The notes below the pieces were generated by a model, which did not search any database, was not told the DNA's origin, and saw nothing but the letters and a program-made list of their open reading frames with translations. Shown one piece after another: positions 9,009-19,205 of a stretch of DNA of 64,000 nucleotides. The DNA comes from Onthophagus taurus (Eukaryota > Arthropoda > Insecta > Coleoptera > Scarabaeidae): positions 744,001 to 808,000 of the forward strand of contig NW_027248947.1 of NCBI RefSeq assembly GCF_036711975.1, given 5' to 3'. How positions within the stretch are numbered: position 1 is the first letter of the stretch; each line of letters opens with the position of its first letter. A program made the position numbers and the translations under genes.

Positions 9009-11757
9009 ACCGGTTGGTAGTTGCAGATTGAAAGTTAAATATAACATGAAAACATTCGATTTTGATTTTCACGTATTAAAAGACGGTGGACCTCCGATAA
9101 TTGGTCGAGATTTTTTAAATAGATTTGAGGTTAAATTCAATATGGGGTTTATAGATAATGGAAAATCACAAGTTTCACAATTGTTAGAAAAATATAAAGG
9201 AATTTTTGATGATCAATTAGGGAAATTTAAAAAGGGTCTTGCTAGTATTAAGTTAGTTGATAGTAAAATTGGTCCCAAATTTTATAAACCTAGACCAGTA
9301 CCGTATGCGATTAGAGAATTAGTTAGCGATGAAATTGATAGATTGTGTTCTTTAGGAATACTAGTACCAGTGGATTTTAGTCGATGGGCGTCACCAGTTG
9401 TGCCAGTTCTGAGAAAGGATGGAAAAGTGCGGCTGTGTGGCGATTATAGAATTACGATAAATCCACATATCGAAGTAGATAAACACCCGCTGCCGAGGAT
9501 AGAAGACCTATTCAGCAAGTTACAAGGAGGAAAGAAGTTTACGAAGCTAGATATGGAACAAGCTTACCAGCAAATAGAGTTGGACGCGCAATCACAGGAG
9601 TTGGTAACAATTTCTACCCATAAGGGATTATTTAAGCAAACGCGATTACCTTTCGGAGTATCGTCAGCCGGAGCTAAATTTCAAAAGATCATGGAATCTT
9701 TACTAGGCGGCATGAAGGGCGTAATAGTATTTTTAGATGATATTCTGATAACGGGCGCATCGGATACTGAACACATAGATAATTTAGAAAGAGTTCTTAG
9801 TAAATTAGATGAAGTTAACTTAAAATTGAAACGCGAAAAATGTTTTTTCTTTAAAGAACAAGTAGAGTATCTAGGGTACGTCATAGATGCAGAAGGTTTA
9901 CATCCGTGCAAAAAGAAAATAAGTGCTATTAAGAATTGTCCGAGACCAGAAAATGTAACGCAATTAAAGTCATTCTTAGGGATGGTTAATTATTACGGTA
10001 AATTTATAAAAAACTTGTCTACAGTATTATACCCGTTATATAATTTGTTGAAAAATAAAGTTAAATGGCATTGGTCGCAAAAATGTCAAGAATCTTTTGA
10101 CGAAATAAAACAGTTAATGTTATCGACCAAAGTTCTAGTACATTTTAATCCAGAAATGCAAATAAGATTAACAGTTGATGCTTCTTCATATGGAATAGGG
10201 GCTGTTCTCAGCCATGAGTTCGAACGGGGAAAAGATAAACCAATTGCTTTCGCGTCGCGAGTGTTAACGGCGGCCGAAAAAAGGTATTCTCAAATTGAAA
10301 AGGAATCTTTAGCAATAATATACGGGGTACTAAAATTTAATCAGTATTTATTCGGAAAACGGTTTAAGCTAGTAACCGATCATAAGCCATTATTAACGAT
10401 TTTTGGAGAAAAGAAGGGAATTCCGGAATTTGCTGCAAATAGATTGCGTCGTTGGGCGGTAATTTTGTCTAATTATCAATATGATATAGTTTATGTTCCT
10501 TCTAAAGACAACGTAGCAGATTGTTTATCACGTTTACCATGTAAGGAAGAAAATACGGTTAAAATAGAAGATGTTGAATTAGATTATTGTTATTTTTTTA
10601 GCAAAAGCGCTGACCTCAATTTAGATTTGAACTTGATAGTAGAGGAAACGAAAAAAGATCCAGTTTTGACGAAGGTTAAAGAGTTCATTTTAGCAGGTTG
10701 GCCTAAATATGTATATGATAAACGTTTAAAACAATATTTTGGTAAGCGCCATGAATTGGTAATTTCAAAAAATGCAATAATGTGGAATCACAGGGTAATT
10801 CCGCCAGAAAAATTAAAAACGAATATATTAAGAGAACTTCATGCGACGCACATGGGAGTTGTAAAAATGAAGTCTTTGGCACGTGCATATTTTTGGTGGC
10901 CTTACTTAGATGAAGCAATAGAAAAAGTTGCAACAAGTTGCGAAATATGTTCGAAATTAAGCAATAATCCTCCCAAAACAGAGTTGAAATGTTGGGAATG
11001 GCCTAAACGCGCTTGGGAACGTCTGCACATTGATTTTTTAGGACCTATAGAAGGTAAACAATATTTGGTTATCGTGGATGGATACACCAAATGGATAGAA
11101 GTTGCTCAGACGAAATCGACCGATACGCAGTCAGTAATAAGAGTATTAAGAGAAATAATAGCGCGATTTGGATTGCCCGATTACATTATATCAGATAATG
11201 CCACATGTTTTTCAGCGGAAGAGTTTAAAACATTTATGAAAAAGAATGGTATTAAACACGTGACGTCTGCTCCCTATCATCCGCAATCCAATGGAGCCGC
11301 TGAAAATGCGGTAAAAATTATCAAAACGGCGTTAAAAAAGGCTCACGAAGAATCAGTGGATAAGCAGCTGGGATTATGTCGTTATTTATTTGACTATCGT
11401 AACACAGCCCACTGCACAACTGGTGTATCGCCGGCTGAATTAATGTTTGGAAGAAAACTAAAAACTAGGTTTGATATAATTTTACCGGGTAGGAAATATA
11501 AAAGTAACAAAACGGTTCGAAAAATAGTAAAGACTAAACAAGGTAAACAAAAAGAATATTTTAGAGGTTATAAATTGCGAAAATTTTATAAGGGGGAGGA
11601 TGTTATGGTTAAGGATTATAGAGTTAAGTCAAAATGTAATTGGATACGAGGAAAAATTAAAGAGTTATTAGGCAATATAATGTATTTAGTTGAAATACCA
11701 AAGATTGGAGTGTGGAGAAGGCACGCTAATCAAATAAAAAAAAACCTGGCAAGGTAA
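9001..11757 (+). CDS. Gypsy-E pol: protease end, RT, RNase H, integrase
   Basis: 918 residues open. The first 45 residues finish the protease (PPIIGRDFL). RT covers about 70-330 with the active-site motif VFLDDILITG at about 242-251. RNase H follows at about 385-500 (LTVDASSYGIGAVL, TDHKPL). Integrase has the H-x3-H...C-x2-C zinc finger (HATHMG... CEICSK) and DDE acids in HIDFLGPIEG, ISDNATCF and NGAAENAVKI. The frame stops at 11755-11757, but a different frame from 11768 to 11899 encodes a basic Arg-rich tail ending RLKYDV, typical of this lineage's C-terminus, so a small indel near 11760 probably shortens pol. All RT, RNase H and IN catalytic residues are present. Confidence 0.9.
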   Translation: MVKPVGSCRLKVKYNMKTFDFDFHVLKDGGPPIIGRDFLNRFEVKFNMGFIDNGKSQVSQLLEKYKGIFDDQLGKFKKGLASIKLVDSKIGPKFYKPRPVPYAIRELVSDEIDRLCSLGILVPVDFSRWASPVVPVLRKDGKVRLCGDYRITINPHIEVDKHPLPRIEDLFSKLQGGKKFTKLDMEQAYQQIELDAQSQELVTISTHKGLFKQTRLPFGVSSAGAKFQKIMESLLGGMKGVIVFLDDILITGASDTEHIDNLERVLSKLDEVNLKLKREKCFFFKEQVEYLGYVIDAEGLHPCKKKISAIKNCPRPENVTQLKSFLGMVNYYGKFIKNLSTVLYPLYNLLKNKVKWHWSQKCQESFDEIKQLMLSTKVLVHFNPEMQIRLTVDASSYGIGAVLSHEFERGKDKPIAFASRVLTAAEKRYSQIEKESLAIIYGVLKFNQYLFGKRFKLVTDHKPLLTIFGEKKGIPEFAANRLRRWAVILSNYQYDIVYVPSKDNVADCLSRLPCKEENTVKIEDVELDYCYFFSKSADLNLDLNLIVEETKKDPVLTKVKEFILAGWPKYVYDKRLKQYFGKRHELVISKNAIMWNHRVIPPEKLKTNILRELHATHMGVVKMKSLARAYFWWPYLDEAIEKVATSCEICSKLSNNPPKTELKCWEWPKRAWERLHIDFLGPIEGKQYLVIVDGYTKWIEVAQTKSTDTQSVIRVLREIIARFGLPDYIISDNATCFSAEEFKTFMKKNGIKHVTSAPYHPQSNGAAENAVKIIKTALKKAHEESVDKQLGLCRYLFDYRNTAHCTTGVSPAELMFGRKLKTRFDIILPGRKYKSNKTVRKIVKTKQGKQKEYFRGYKLRKFYKGEDVMVKDYRVKSKCNWIRGKIKELLGNIMYLVEIPKIGVWRRHANQIKKNLAR

Positions 11758-11975
11758 TATAAAAAAAAATGATAATCATGTTGATACCGCGGAGAAAACG
11801 ACAAAAACATTTGAAAGTCGAATAAAGCGTAGATCTGATTTTATGTTAAGGCCGAGAACTAATTTAAGATCTCCTGATAGATTAAAATATGATGTATAAG
11901 GTATAGAGTAATTAGTTTATGTAGTATATAAGATATAGGGTTAGTTTAATGACTATTTAATTTAGGGGGAAGTGA

Positions 11976-12153
11976 TGTAATGTATAGAGAACTTGAATGC
12001 GCATGACTGCAAACAGGTTTGGGTGATTACGAGTATTAGAAGAATGAGTCGTTATAAAAGCGTCAAGAACCAAGATGGTAAAAAGACATGTAAATTAAGT
12101 GAGAATAAAGTTTAGTTTATTTCATATCGAAGTGTTTATTATAAACCATTACA
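11976..12153 (+). repeat. Gypsy-E 3' LTR
   Basis: 178 bp; preceded by the purine-rich AGGGGGAAGTGA at 11964-11975. Followed directly by TSD AATAC. Confidence 0.92.
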
Positions 12154-12158
12154 AATAC

Positions 12159-12618
12159 CTAACAATTTTGCTGTTTCTTTAAACACCTGACTTAAAAACT
12201 CAGTTCCCTTATCTGTAGCAATCTCATTTGGGATCCCGTATCTTAATATAAAGTTGTTTACGAATGATCTCGCCACAGTTTCGGATTCTTTGTTTTTAAG
12301 AGGATATCCTTCTACGAATTTTGTGAGTTCGCATTGAATGGTTAATATATACCGATTATCATCATCATCCTGATTTAACGGACCTACCAAATCTAAATAA
12401 ACTTTTTCAAACGCAGATGAAGCTGTTGTTGTTATTGTTACCGGTTCTTTATGAGGTATCGAATGTTTATAACGTTGGCATTCTTCGCACCTTTTTACGA
12501 ATTTTGTTATATCAACTTTTAGATTTTCCCATAAATAATACCGTTTAATGTTAGCATACATACGATTTATACCCGCATGTCCCCCAGTCGGAAGAATATG
12601 AAAATCATTCAATATCAA
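12159..12618 (-). pseudogene. Gypsy-D integrase, N-terminal part
   Basis: Minus-strand frame from 12618 with the HHCC zinc-binding module (HAGINRMY... CEECQRYKH) and the first core motifs (VYLDLVGPL with catalytic Asp, ATDKGTEFLS with second Asp). It is cut at 12158/12159 by the Gypsy-E insertion and resumes at 7710. The preceding RNase H/linker frame ends about 14 bp into this one, so there is also a frameshift just upstream. Confidence 0.85.
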
Positions 12619-14952
12619 TTGACGTTTGCTTACAATCGATATAACATGCTTTACTGATTACGTTTATTTGTAATTTTAATTCTTTTAGTAAAGTAACACT
12701 TTTCGACAATCGCTTAATTAATTCATCATTATCTCGAGATTTTAATATAAATATTTGCGCAATATTATTTATTTCACACGTGTGACTCAAGTCTCTCAAC
12801 ACCGCTTCGAAGGCAAGAATTGATCGAGAACTCGATTTAATAAAAATTATCTTCAGTTTTTTATCATAAATTACTTTCTCTTCTTCCATTATGCGTTTAT
12901 TGTTACATTGCCGTAATTCTATTGAATTTGGTGGAGGTTTCAATAACTCAACGATTCCGAGGTGGCCAGTCCCTTCATCAGTTTCGTCATTTACACCTTC
13001 ATCCATTTCAGAATTTTGTTTTAGTTTTTGTTTCGATCTTGTAAGTACAAAAATATTCTCCGACATGGTTTTAAAATCATTGGAATTAACAACAATTCTT
13101 GATAAAGCATCAGCTGTTGAATTGTCTTTACCTTTAACGTAATGTACTGAGAAATCGAATTCCTCTAATACGAGTCTAAACTTTATCAATCGAGAAGACG
13201 GGTTATTCATTCCAAAAAGATATGTCAAGGGTCTATGGTCAGTATAAATTTAAAATTTTTTCCCATATAAATATGGTCGAAAGTGTTTTACAGCCCAAAC
13301 AATAGCTAAAAGCTCTTTTTCTATTGTTGCATAATTGATCTCTGATTTGTTTAATGCTCTACTGGCGTATGCTACTGGTTTATTATCTGCATTTGATAGT
13401 ACTGCACCAATCGCTTGACGGATTAAAATCAAGATATTGCAAAATAGGTGGGCTAACCAAAGCGTTTTTTAAGGTTTCAAAAGATTCTTGACATTGTTCG
13501 TCCCAATTAAATTCTACCATTTTACGCGTTAGTTTATTTAAAGGATAAGCAATTTTTGCAAAATTTGGAATAAATTTTCGGTAGTAATTTGCGAAAGCAA
13601 TAAATCTTTTACATTCGTTTGAATCTTTTGGAACAGGATAATCTCTAACAACAGTAATTTTGCTTGGATCCGGAAGAATCCCTTCAGACGAAATTACATG
13701 CCCTAAATATAAAACTTGTTTTTTCAAAAATTTGCACTTTCCGGGGTTCAATTTTAAATTAACCTTTCTAAGTCTATTAAGAACTTTTGTTAAATTTTGA
13801 TTGTGATTGCTTAAGTTATTACCAAATACTATGAGATCATCTAAATAAACAAAACACGATTCATAATTTAATTCGGACATAGCTATAGTCATAACCCTTG
13901 AAAAGGAATTTGGACTAGTTTTTAACCCCATGGGTAACCTAGTCATTTGATATTGACCCTTACTAGTAGTAAAAGCTGTGTACTTCCTGCTGTCTTCATC
14001 TAATTTAACCTGGTAGTACCCTTGAGATAAATCTAAGTGTGAAAAATAAACCGCTCCCGATAAGGAATCTAAAATCTCTGTCACCTTTGGTAACGGGAAT
14101 CGATCGTCTTCGATATTTGAATTTAACTGTCGGTAGTCAATCCCTACTCTCCAACTTTTATTACCAAAATTGTCCGTCTTTTTTGGAACAATTAAAAGAG
14201 GAGAAAACCAAGTTGATTTGGTTTCCTCAATAATACCGTTTTGCAATAATGTTTGAATTTGCTTATCGATCTCAGTTTTCTGTGAATGAGGTAATCTATA
14301 GGGTTTAATATAAACAGGTTTTGCATCTTTCTTCAATCGAATGCTTTCTGAAACAATATTCGTCACTGTTAACGAATCTCCTTCTAAAAGAAACACATCA
14401 GCATATTTCGCGCAAATTTTGTGAACCGAATTTCTTTCTTCGCTGTTTAAATCTTTTACATCAATTTTATTTAACAATTTACTTACTCTATCTACCGAAT
14501 TATGATTGTCATCAAAATTATATAAGTAAAATTTGGATAATTTACATGTGTTTGGTGAAAAATTTCGAATTTTAATTTCTTTATCATGGTTATTTAAAAT
14601 ACGTACAGGAATCATGTGAGATTTTGGTCTCACGATAGCTCCTGCTGTAAAAACACCTTCAGTAATTTCGTTAGGCAAAATTACACAATCGTCTACTTCA
14701 TTTACCCTGTAATACTTTATTATTTCACAACGTGGAGGGATAGTTGTAAAACTGTTGTAACTAGATTCTAAATTAATTGTTATTTTTGAAGTCTTATCCC
14801 AAAAAGAAAATAAAAATTTTTCAAAATCGATCGTAGCTGCGTGTTTCGTAAAGAAATCAGATCCAATAATTTTCCATTCATACCTGATCCTAAATCATTA
14901 ATTATTAAAAATTTATGGTTAATTGCGTGATTATTTGATTCTAGTGAAAGAT
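12605..14952 (-). pseudogene. Gypsy-D pol: RT and RNase H with several breaks
   Basis: Reading right to left: a leader in frame from about 14900; RT on 14678-13383 with FVYLDDLIVFG and the DLSQGYYQV and GIDYRQLN motifs; a frameshift/short deletion near 13420 at the start of RNase H; RNase H 13432-13250 ([24 protein letters not shown]); an in-frame TAA at 13250-13252; then 13228-12605 carrying the rest of RNase H (DNSTADALSR) and a long linker. RT catalytic residues are present, but the frameshift and stop inactivate the polyprotein. The LTRs differ at only two positions, so these lesions were probably copied from an already defective RNA or arose very recently. Confidence 0.85.
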
Positions 14953-15264
14953 CTACTGACCAGATGAAGTAATGGAACCTGCAATTCCATTTATTACGAT
15001 GTTACGACTTTTATCAATAATTTCAACACCTTTTAAAAATTTTGAAAAAATTACACTAGCAGTAGCACCCGTGTCTAAAAGAAAAGTCAATAATTGATTT
15101 CTATAATGCAGTGAAACATAATTCATACCGTTCATACATAATACCTCACATTCTGAACTTTTATTCACGAAAAAACTGAGTTTCGGATGAATTTTCTTCC
15201 GAATTTGCAGTCCAAACATTGTCTCGACTTGGTTGAGACTGTCGACCCGATTGAAATCTTCCAC
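14953..15264 (-). pseudogene. Gypsy-D protease region
   Basis: Overlaps the gag 3' end by 104 bp in another frame, consistent with a frameshift between gag and pol. The aspartyl protease motif LLDTGATASVIF is clear; the frame stops at 14953 after NGIAGSITSSG, before the end of the protease fold, and the flap/C-terminal part continues in another frame toward 14700. One indel therefore breaks the protease. Confidence 0.75.
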
Positions 15265-16327
15265 GACTTCTATTGCCTCTTTGGTTAAAATTATTTAAAT
15301 TTGATTTATTTGATTGATTATTTGGGTTACTATTACTGTATTGGTTATATGATCCTCTGAAATTTCCACCGCGATTATGATTAACAGGACGGCAGGCCCT
15401 TAGTTGACCCCTATTTCTACTACCACGACCTGATCTAAACTGAAACCCTTGATTATTATTTGAGGATTTGTTGAAATAAAACATATTTGAAGATGATGGT
15501 TTATTCCGTTCTTCATCTAATGCCACAGAGATCACATCTTTTAATGATTTGCAATTTCTTGATTTTAATATCGTTCGCAAATCATGGTTTCTAACACCAT
15601 TACAAAAAGAATTAATTGCTATTTTTTCATTTACTCCGCGTAAAGATATTAAAAGATTGTCATCATCTCCCGCCTGTGATAATGTTAAATCACTCAGCAA
15701 TTGTTCGATTTCCTGACCAAATTCAGTTACTGATTTATTTAGTTGTCGAGCTTGATGAAGTTGCATCGATAGTGTTGTGGCGGATTTTTTCGTTACATAA
15801 TTATCACGAATATCTTTTATAAGCGCATTTACTGATGTATATTGTTTATTTAGCCGAATTTTAGCGTTCTCGGACAGTCTAGTTTTTAGCACATACGTTA
15901 TTAAAAATTTTTGGTCATCAGCTTGTAATAATTCAGAGTACAGTTCTATTGAATCTAATAGTTTTTTAGTAGTATCTTCACTACCATCCATAACAGGCAA
16001 CAAACTACCCGCTGTTTTTAAATCAAATTTTTCCCCCATTTTTATATCTATTTTTAACCTATCTTTAAGAATATTACGAGATTCTATAATAATATTATCT
16101 ATTTTATTAACATACTTTTTTATTTGATCTAAAACGTCTAAATTTGAAAAATCCTTACTAGTTTCTAATTTTAATAAATCTAACCTATCTGAAAATTTAT
16201 CTATATCTGCTAATCTTTTATGAGTTAATTCTAAGTTTTTTCTTCTTTCTTGATTATCTTTAATTATATTTGTCTTATTTACCTTAAGTTCTTCCAAAAC
16301 TTTTTTAAATTTATCCACTGTCTCCAT
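15161..16327 (-). CDS. Gypsy-D gag
   Basis: 388 residues, uninterrupted. Residues about 1-110 are predicted coiled coil/helical. Residues about 110-290 are a capsid-like domain (LLPVMDGSEDTTKKLLDSIE). The C-terminal 90 residues are rich in Arg, Gly, Asn and Ser (FRSGRGSRNRGQ) with no CCHC zinc knuckle, as in the mdg1/412 and related insect Gypsy lineages, where basic RG-rich tails bind RNA. The gene starts 30 bp after the stop of the small membrane ORF and its 3' end overlaps the protease frame. Confidence 0.8.
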   Translation of the reverse strand: METVDKFKKVLEELKVNKTNIIKDNQERRKNLELTHKRLADIDKFSDRLDLLKLETSKDFSNLDVLDQIKKYVNKIDNIIIESRNILKDRLKIDIKMGEKFDLKTAGSLLPVMDGSEDTTKKLLDSIELYSELLQADDQKFLITYVLKTRLSENAKIRLNKQYTSVNALIKDIRDNYVTKKSATTLSMQLHQARQLNKSVTEFGQEIEQLLSDLTLSQAGDDDNLLISLRGVNEKIAINSFCNGVRNHDLRTILKSRNCKSLKDVISVALDEERNKPSSSNMFYFNKSSNNNQGFQFRSGRGSRNRGQLRACRPVNHNRGGNFRGSYNQYSNSNPNNQSNKSNLNNFNQRGNRSRGRFQSGRQSQPSRDNVWTANSEENSSETQFFRE

Positions 16328-16357
16328 AAAGCACTTTAGGTACGCACTTATTTATTG

Positions 16358-16606
16358 TTAAACATTGTCGCGCATAGACACTAATTCTTGGCTCCTAGAA
16401 ACTTCCAGTCGGATTCTCTTCTCTAACTTCTTCATACACCGACGCCAAATGTATGCACCCACGAAAATCAGGATAAGGATTATAATTACTGCATAACCAA
16501 TTTCCCATGTGGTGAACGATTTATCTAATCCAGACGTTGCTCCTCCAGAATTTCCCGCTTGACTTATTATTATTTCTTTATTTTCTTTAGACTGATTGTA
16601 TCCCAT
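16358..16606 (-). CDS. Small N-myristoylation-motif, single-pass membrane ORF upstream of Gypsy-D gag
   Basis: 82 residues between the PBS and gag. It begins MGYNQSKENKE, a plausible N-myristoylation signal (Gly2, Ser6, nearby Lys). A hydrophobic segment of about 20 residues follows at about 39-58 (YAVIIILILIFVGAYIW), then a basic RRCMKKLEKRIRLE stretch of amphipathic helix. The middle has GNSGGATSG. No catalytic motif is visible. It ends 30 bp before the gag ATG, so both would sit on the same RNA. I recall similar short leader ORFs in some insect Gypsy elements but no described function. Role unknown; membrane targeting of gag or RNA is only a guess. Confidence 0.6.
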   Translation of the reverse strand: MGYNQSKENKEIIISQAGNSGGATSGLDKSFTTWEIGYAVIIILILIFVGAYIWRRCMKKLEKRIRLEVSRSQELVSMRDNV

Positions 16607-16672
16607 TTTGTTGAATTTATCTTCTTTTTCTTTTCTTAAATTTACTTTTAATTAGTTGTTTTGGTTCTTAAT

Positions 16673-16686
16673 AGGCAGGATCGCCA
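16673..16686 (-). promoter_or_regulatory. Gypsy-D primer-binding site
   Basis: On the minus strand TGGCGATCCTGCCT directly abuts the end of the right-hand (5') LTR. tRNA not assigned. Confidence 0.6.
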
Positions 16687-16970
16687 TGTGATAACCGTTG
16701 ATGGTTATCTCAATAAGTTGAATATTAGATGGTGATGGAATTGAAAGATCGTTTAAATTATAACGTTCTATTTATTCATTTTTACTCTACGATTACATAT
16801 ACTAGACTAAAATTTTAAAACTTAATATTATTCGAATTAAACATAAACTAATTTGCAAGTTCAACATTTTTATTGAATGTCCTCAATTCGTAGGTGCAAT
16901 GCACCTCCGAATTGCACGCATCGATATTACATAAATTCCGCAATCATTTCCTGTCTTGTATTCCATTACA
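16687..16970 (-). repeat. Gypsy-D 5' LTR (right copy)
   Basis: 284 bp, 2 differences from 6721-7004 (C/T near 16751 and T/C near 16782). Followed by TSD CCCT. Confidence 0.92.
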
Positions 16971-16974
16971 CCCT

Positions 16975-17174
16975 TATGTATCACAACGAGTAAGTGGCTT
17001 GAGGTAATTTTTATTTTGCTTCTGTATAAATTTGTCTTGCTATTTATTTTTGGGATTTTCCGTTGTTTTCGCGACACACCATTGAACGCCGACCGGTCTG
17101 GCACGCTTTCGGACCGGGTGGCGGGGACGCTGTCCTCATAACTCCTACGCCTCTACGGCTGTCAGTGTTACTCG
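16975..17174 (+). other. LINE-F 5' UTR, downstream part
   Basis: Continuation of 6592-6720 after Gypsy-D. No coding frame. Becomes GC-rich at 17080-17130, just before ORF1. Confidence 0.7.
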
Positions 17175-18569
17175 ATGATGAGTGACGTTGTGTCCTCCGT
17201 AGTTGCCGAATCTCAGGATGCTTTCGTTGCGGAAGGCACTCCTGCAGATGTCAACTTAAACAAATCAGTTACCGATTTTCCAAATAATGATTCTATTGCC
17301 AATGTTCAATCTTTTGCTAACGTTGTAAAGACTAAAACCTGTAGTTTTCCTTCAAGAGAGCAAGGTTTATTGTTTGATTCGGTTGATGGGTTTCAAAAAA
17401 ACTATTACGTTATTAGTTTGGGGGGTTTAATTGGGCCAAAAAACATCATTTTTGCTTCTAGAATATCAAACAACCGTGTATGTATTTATCTAACCTCTAA
17501 AGAAATTGTGGAGAAATTTATTACATCTCACGGTGGTATTACCATCAAAGATAAATTTCTTTCGGCAAGACGTTTGGTTTCACCCACTAAACGAGTGGTT
17601 TTATCTAATGTTTCACCGTCGCTCCCGCATGAAGTAATTGAAAAAGAATTGAAAGCTGTGGGGTTGCAACCGGTATCAACAATTACTTTTATAGGCGCTG
17701 TATTAACAAACCAGAGTATCGACATATTTTGAGTTTCCGTAGACAGGTTTATTTGACACTAACCGATAATACTGCTCTCCCAAGTTCTTTACTCATTGAA
17801 TACGAGCAGAACACCTTCAGAATTTTTTTGGCAACGGACGAGATTCGTTGTTTCATTTGTAAGAAATCTGGTCACATTGCAAACCGGTGCCCTTCCAAGG
17901 TTGATACTCCGGTTAATAGTACTGTTATCACTGCTGAAATCCATTCAACTGCTAATGAATCGTTAGCGGTTACCGAATGATGAAGGCACACAAGTTTCGA
18001 AATTAAATCCCTCGAATAGCGGTAGTGAAGCCCCTTACAATCCTACACAGATTCAAGGTGGTATGACTGAAAATATTGACGGCGACGTAAAAATTGTTGA
18101 TGAAAACTTTGAAACGGTCAAAAAACGTGGGAGAGCTCCATCGTCTATTAGTTCTGATTCCAAACATTCTGAAAAATCATCCGTTTCCAAACCTGAGTTT
18201 GTTAAACCTAACCCAAAGAAACGTAAAGGGGAAAGTTCAATTGAATACTCTAGTGACTCTGAGTGTTACCCAGAATTCAAAGAACTATTCACTGACGATT
18301 TGTTTATATCGTATGAAAACTTTTGTAGCTTTGTGACTGATACAAAGGGCAAACAAGATGTCAGGGCAATAGCCCTTTTGTTTTGTAAGGATATCGATTC
18401 GTTATGTGACCTAATAGTTATGGTTATTCGTGTAGTGAAAACTAACGTACTTAAAGCGCGTCTCAAACGATTACTTAAAAAGCTTCGCTCAAATGACGGC
18501 AAATCGAATGGTAGTTCGGTTGGTGGTTCTCAAGATTCCGAATATTCTTCCGATGTCCCTACATATTAA
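17175..18569 (+). pseudogene. LINE-F ORF1 (gag-like, CCHC zinc knuckle)
   Basis: Three collinear frames: 17175-17732, 17729-17980 and 18063-18569. The first encodes an RRM-like region (VVLSNVSPSLPHEVIEKEL) typical of ORF1 proteins of the I/Jockey groups. The second has a clear CCHC knuckle (CFICKKSGHIANRC). The third is a charged Ser/Lys-rich tail. The joins need one frameshift near 17705-17729 and one near 17955-17970. ORF1 protein would bind LINE RNA. It is followed 8 bp later by the ORF2 ATG at 18577. Confidence 0.8.
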
Positions 18570-18781
18570 TTTTGTTATGAGTATTCTTAATATTATACAG
18601 TGGAACGCACAATCGGCGCGGTCAAAGAAAGAAAACTTAGAAGAACTACTTTATGATTTTAACATCGATGTTGCATTAATCTCAGAAACATGGTTTAAAC
18701 CAGGTTCAGTAACAAAATTTAAAGGGTATAACATCGTACGAGATGATAGAGCAGACTTTACCGGACTTTGATATTACCTGT

Positions 18782-19037
18782 TGTACGTTAAAGTTTTGTG
18801 TTGTGATGATCTCATCGCCCACATGGACATTGGCGTCGAGTTTAGGGCGACGGCGGGACGCGTATGGTCGACTTGGGTGGAAAGAACCGTTAGAAAAGAG
18901 AAGCAATTCGGCCACTGGCGAAGACAGTTGTGTTTTAAGATTAAATTAATTACGTATTGATTTCTTTACTCAATAAAGTTTCCAGTTTGTATACAGTCCA
19001 CAAGTTTTTATTTAGTGTTTTTGAAGACACCCAAACA
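18782..19037 (+). repeat. BEL 5' LTR
   Basis: 256 bp with CAATAAAG polyadenylation signal near 18970. PBS-like TGGTCCAGTCGAACCG begins at 19041 after a TTT spacer. Confidence 0.93.
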
Positions 19038-19205
19038 TTTTGGTCCAGTCGAACCGCATGAGAGGAAGATTGGTGAAGAATCAATATCGTCAGGTGGCTG
19101 GGATCTGGTTATCAGCGGCGGAGTGCTGTTTGATCGCAGATAAAACGTGAGTCGTCCTTTTTCCTTTGTTTTTCCGTTCCTATTTGCACTTTCGTGATTA
19201 TAAAA

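Larger units (their letters stand above)
7716..12153 (+). mobile_element. Gypsy-E: Mag-like Ty3/Gypsy element inside the Gypsy-D integrase
   Basis: LTRs 7716-7893 and 11976-12153 (178 bp each, 2 differences). TSD AATAC at 7711-7715 and 12154-12158. PBS-like TGGCGACGAGGATT follows the 5' LTR and a polypurine stretch precedes the 3' LTR. gag and pol are long and open. Depth: host gene, LTR-A, LINE-F, Gypsy-D, then this element. Nothing else is nested in it. Confidence 0.93.
6721..16970 (-). mobile_element. Gypsy-D: Ty3/Gypsy element in the LINE-F 5' UTR
   Basis: Two 284-bp LTRs (6721-7004 and 16687-16970) differ at 2 positions. TSD is CCCT at 6717-6720 and 16971-16974. The coding strand is minus: PBS beside the right LTR, then a small membrane ORF, gag, PR, RT, RNase H and IN. 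Gypsy-E (7716-12153) sits inside the integrase. Without E it is about 5.8 kb. Confidence 0.9.
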
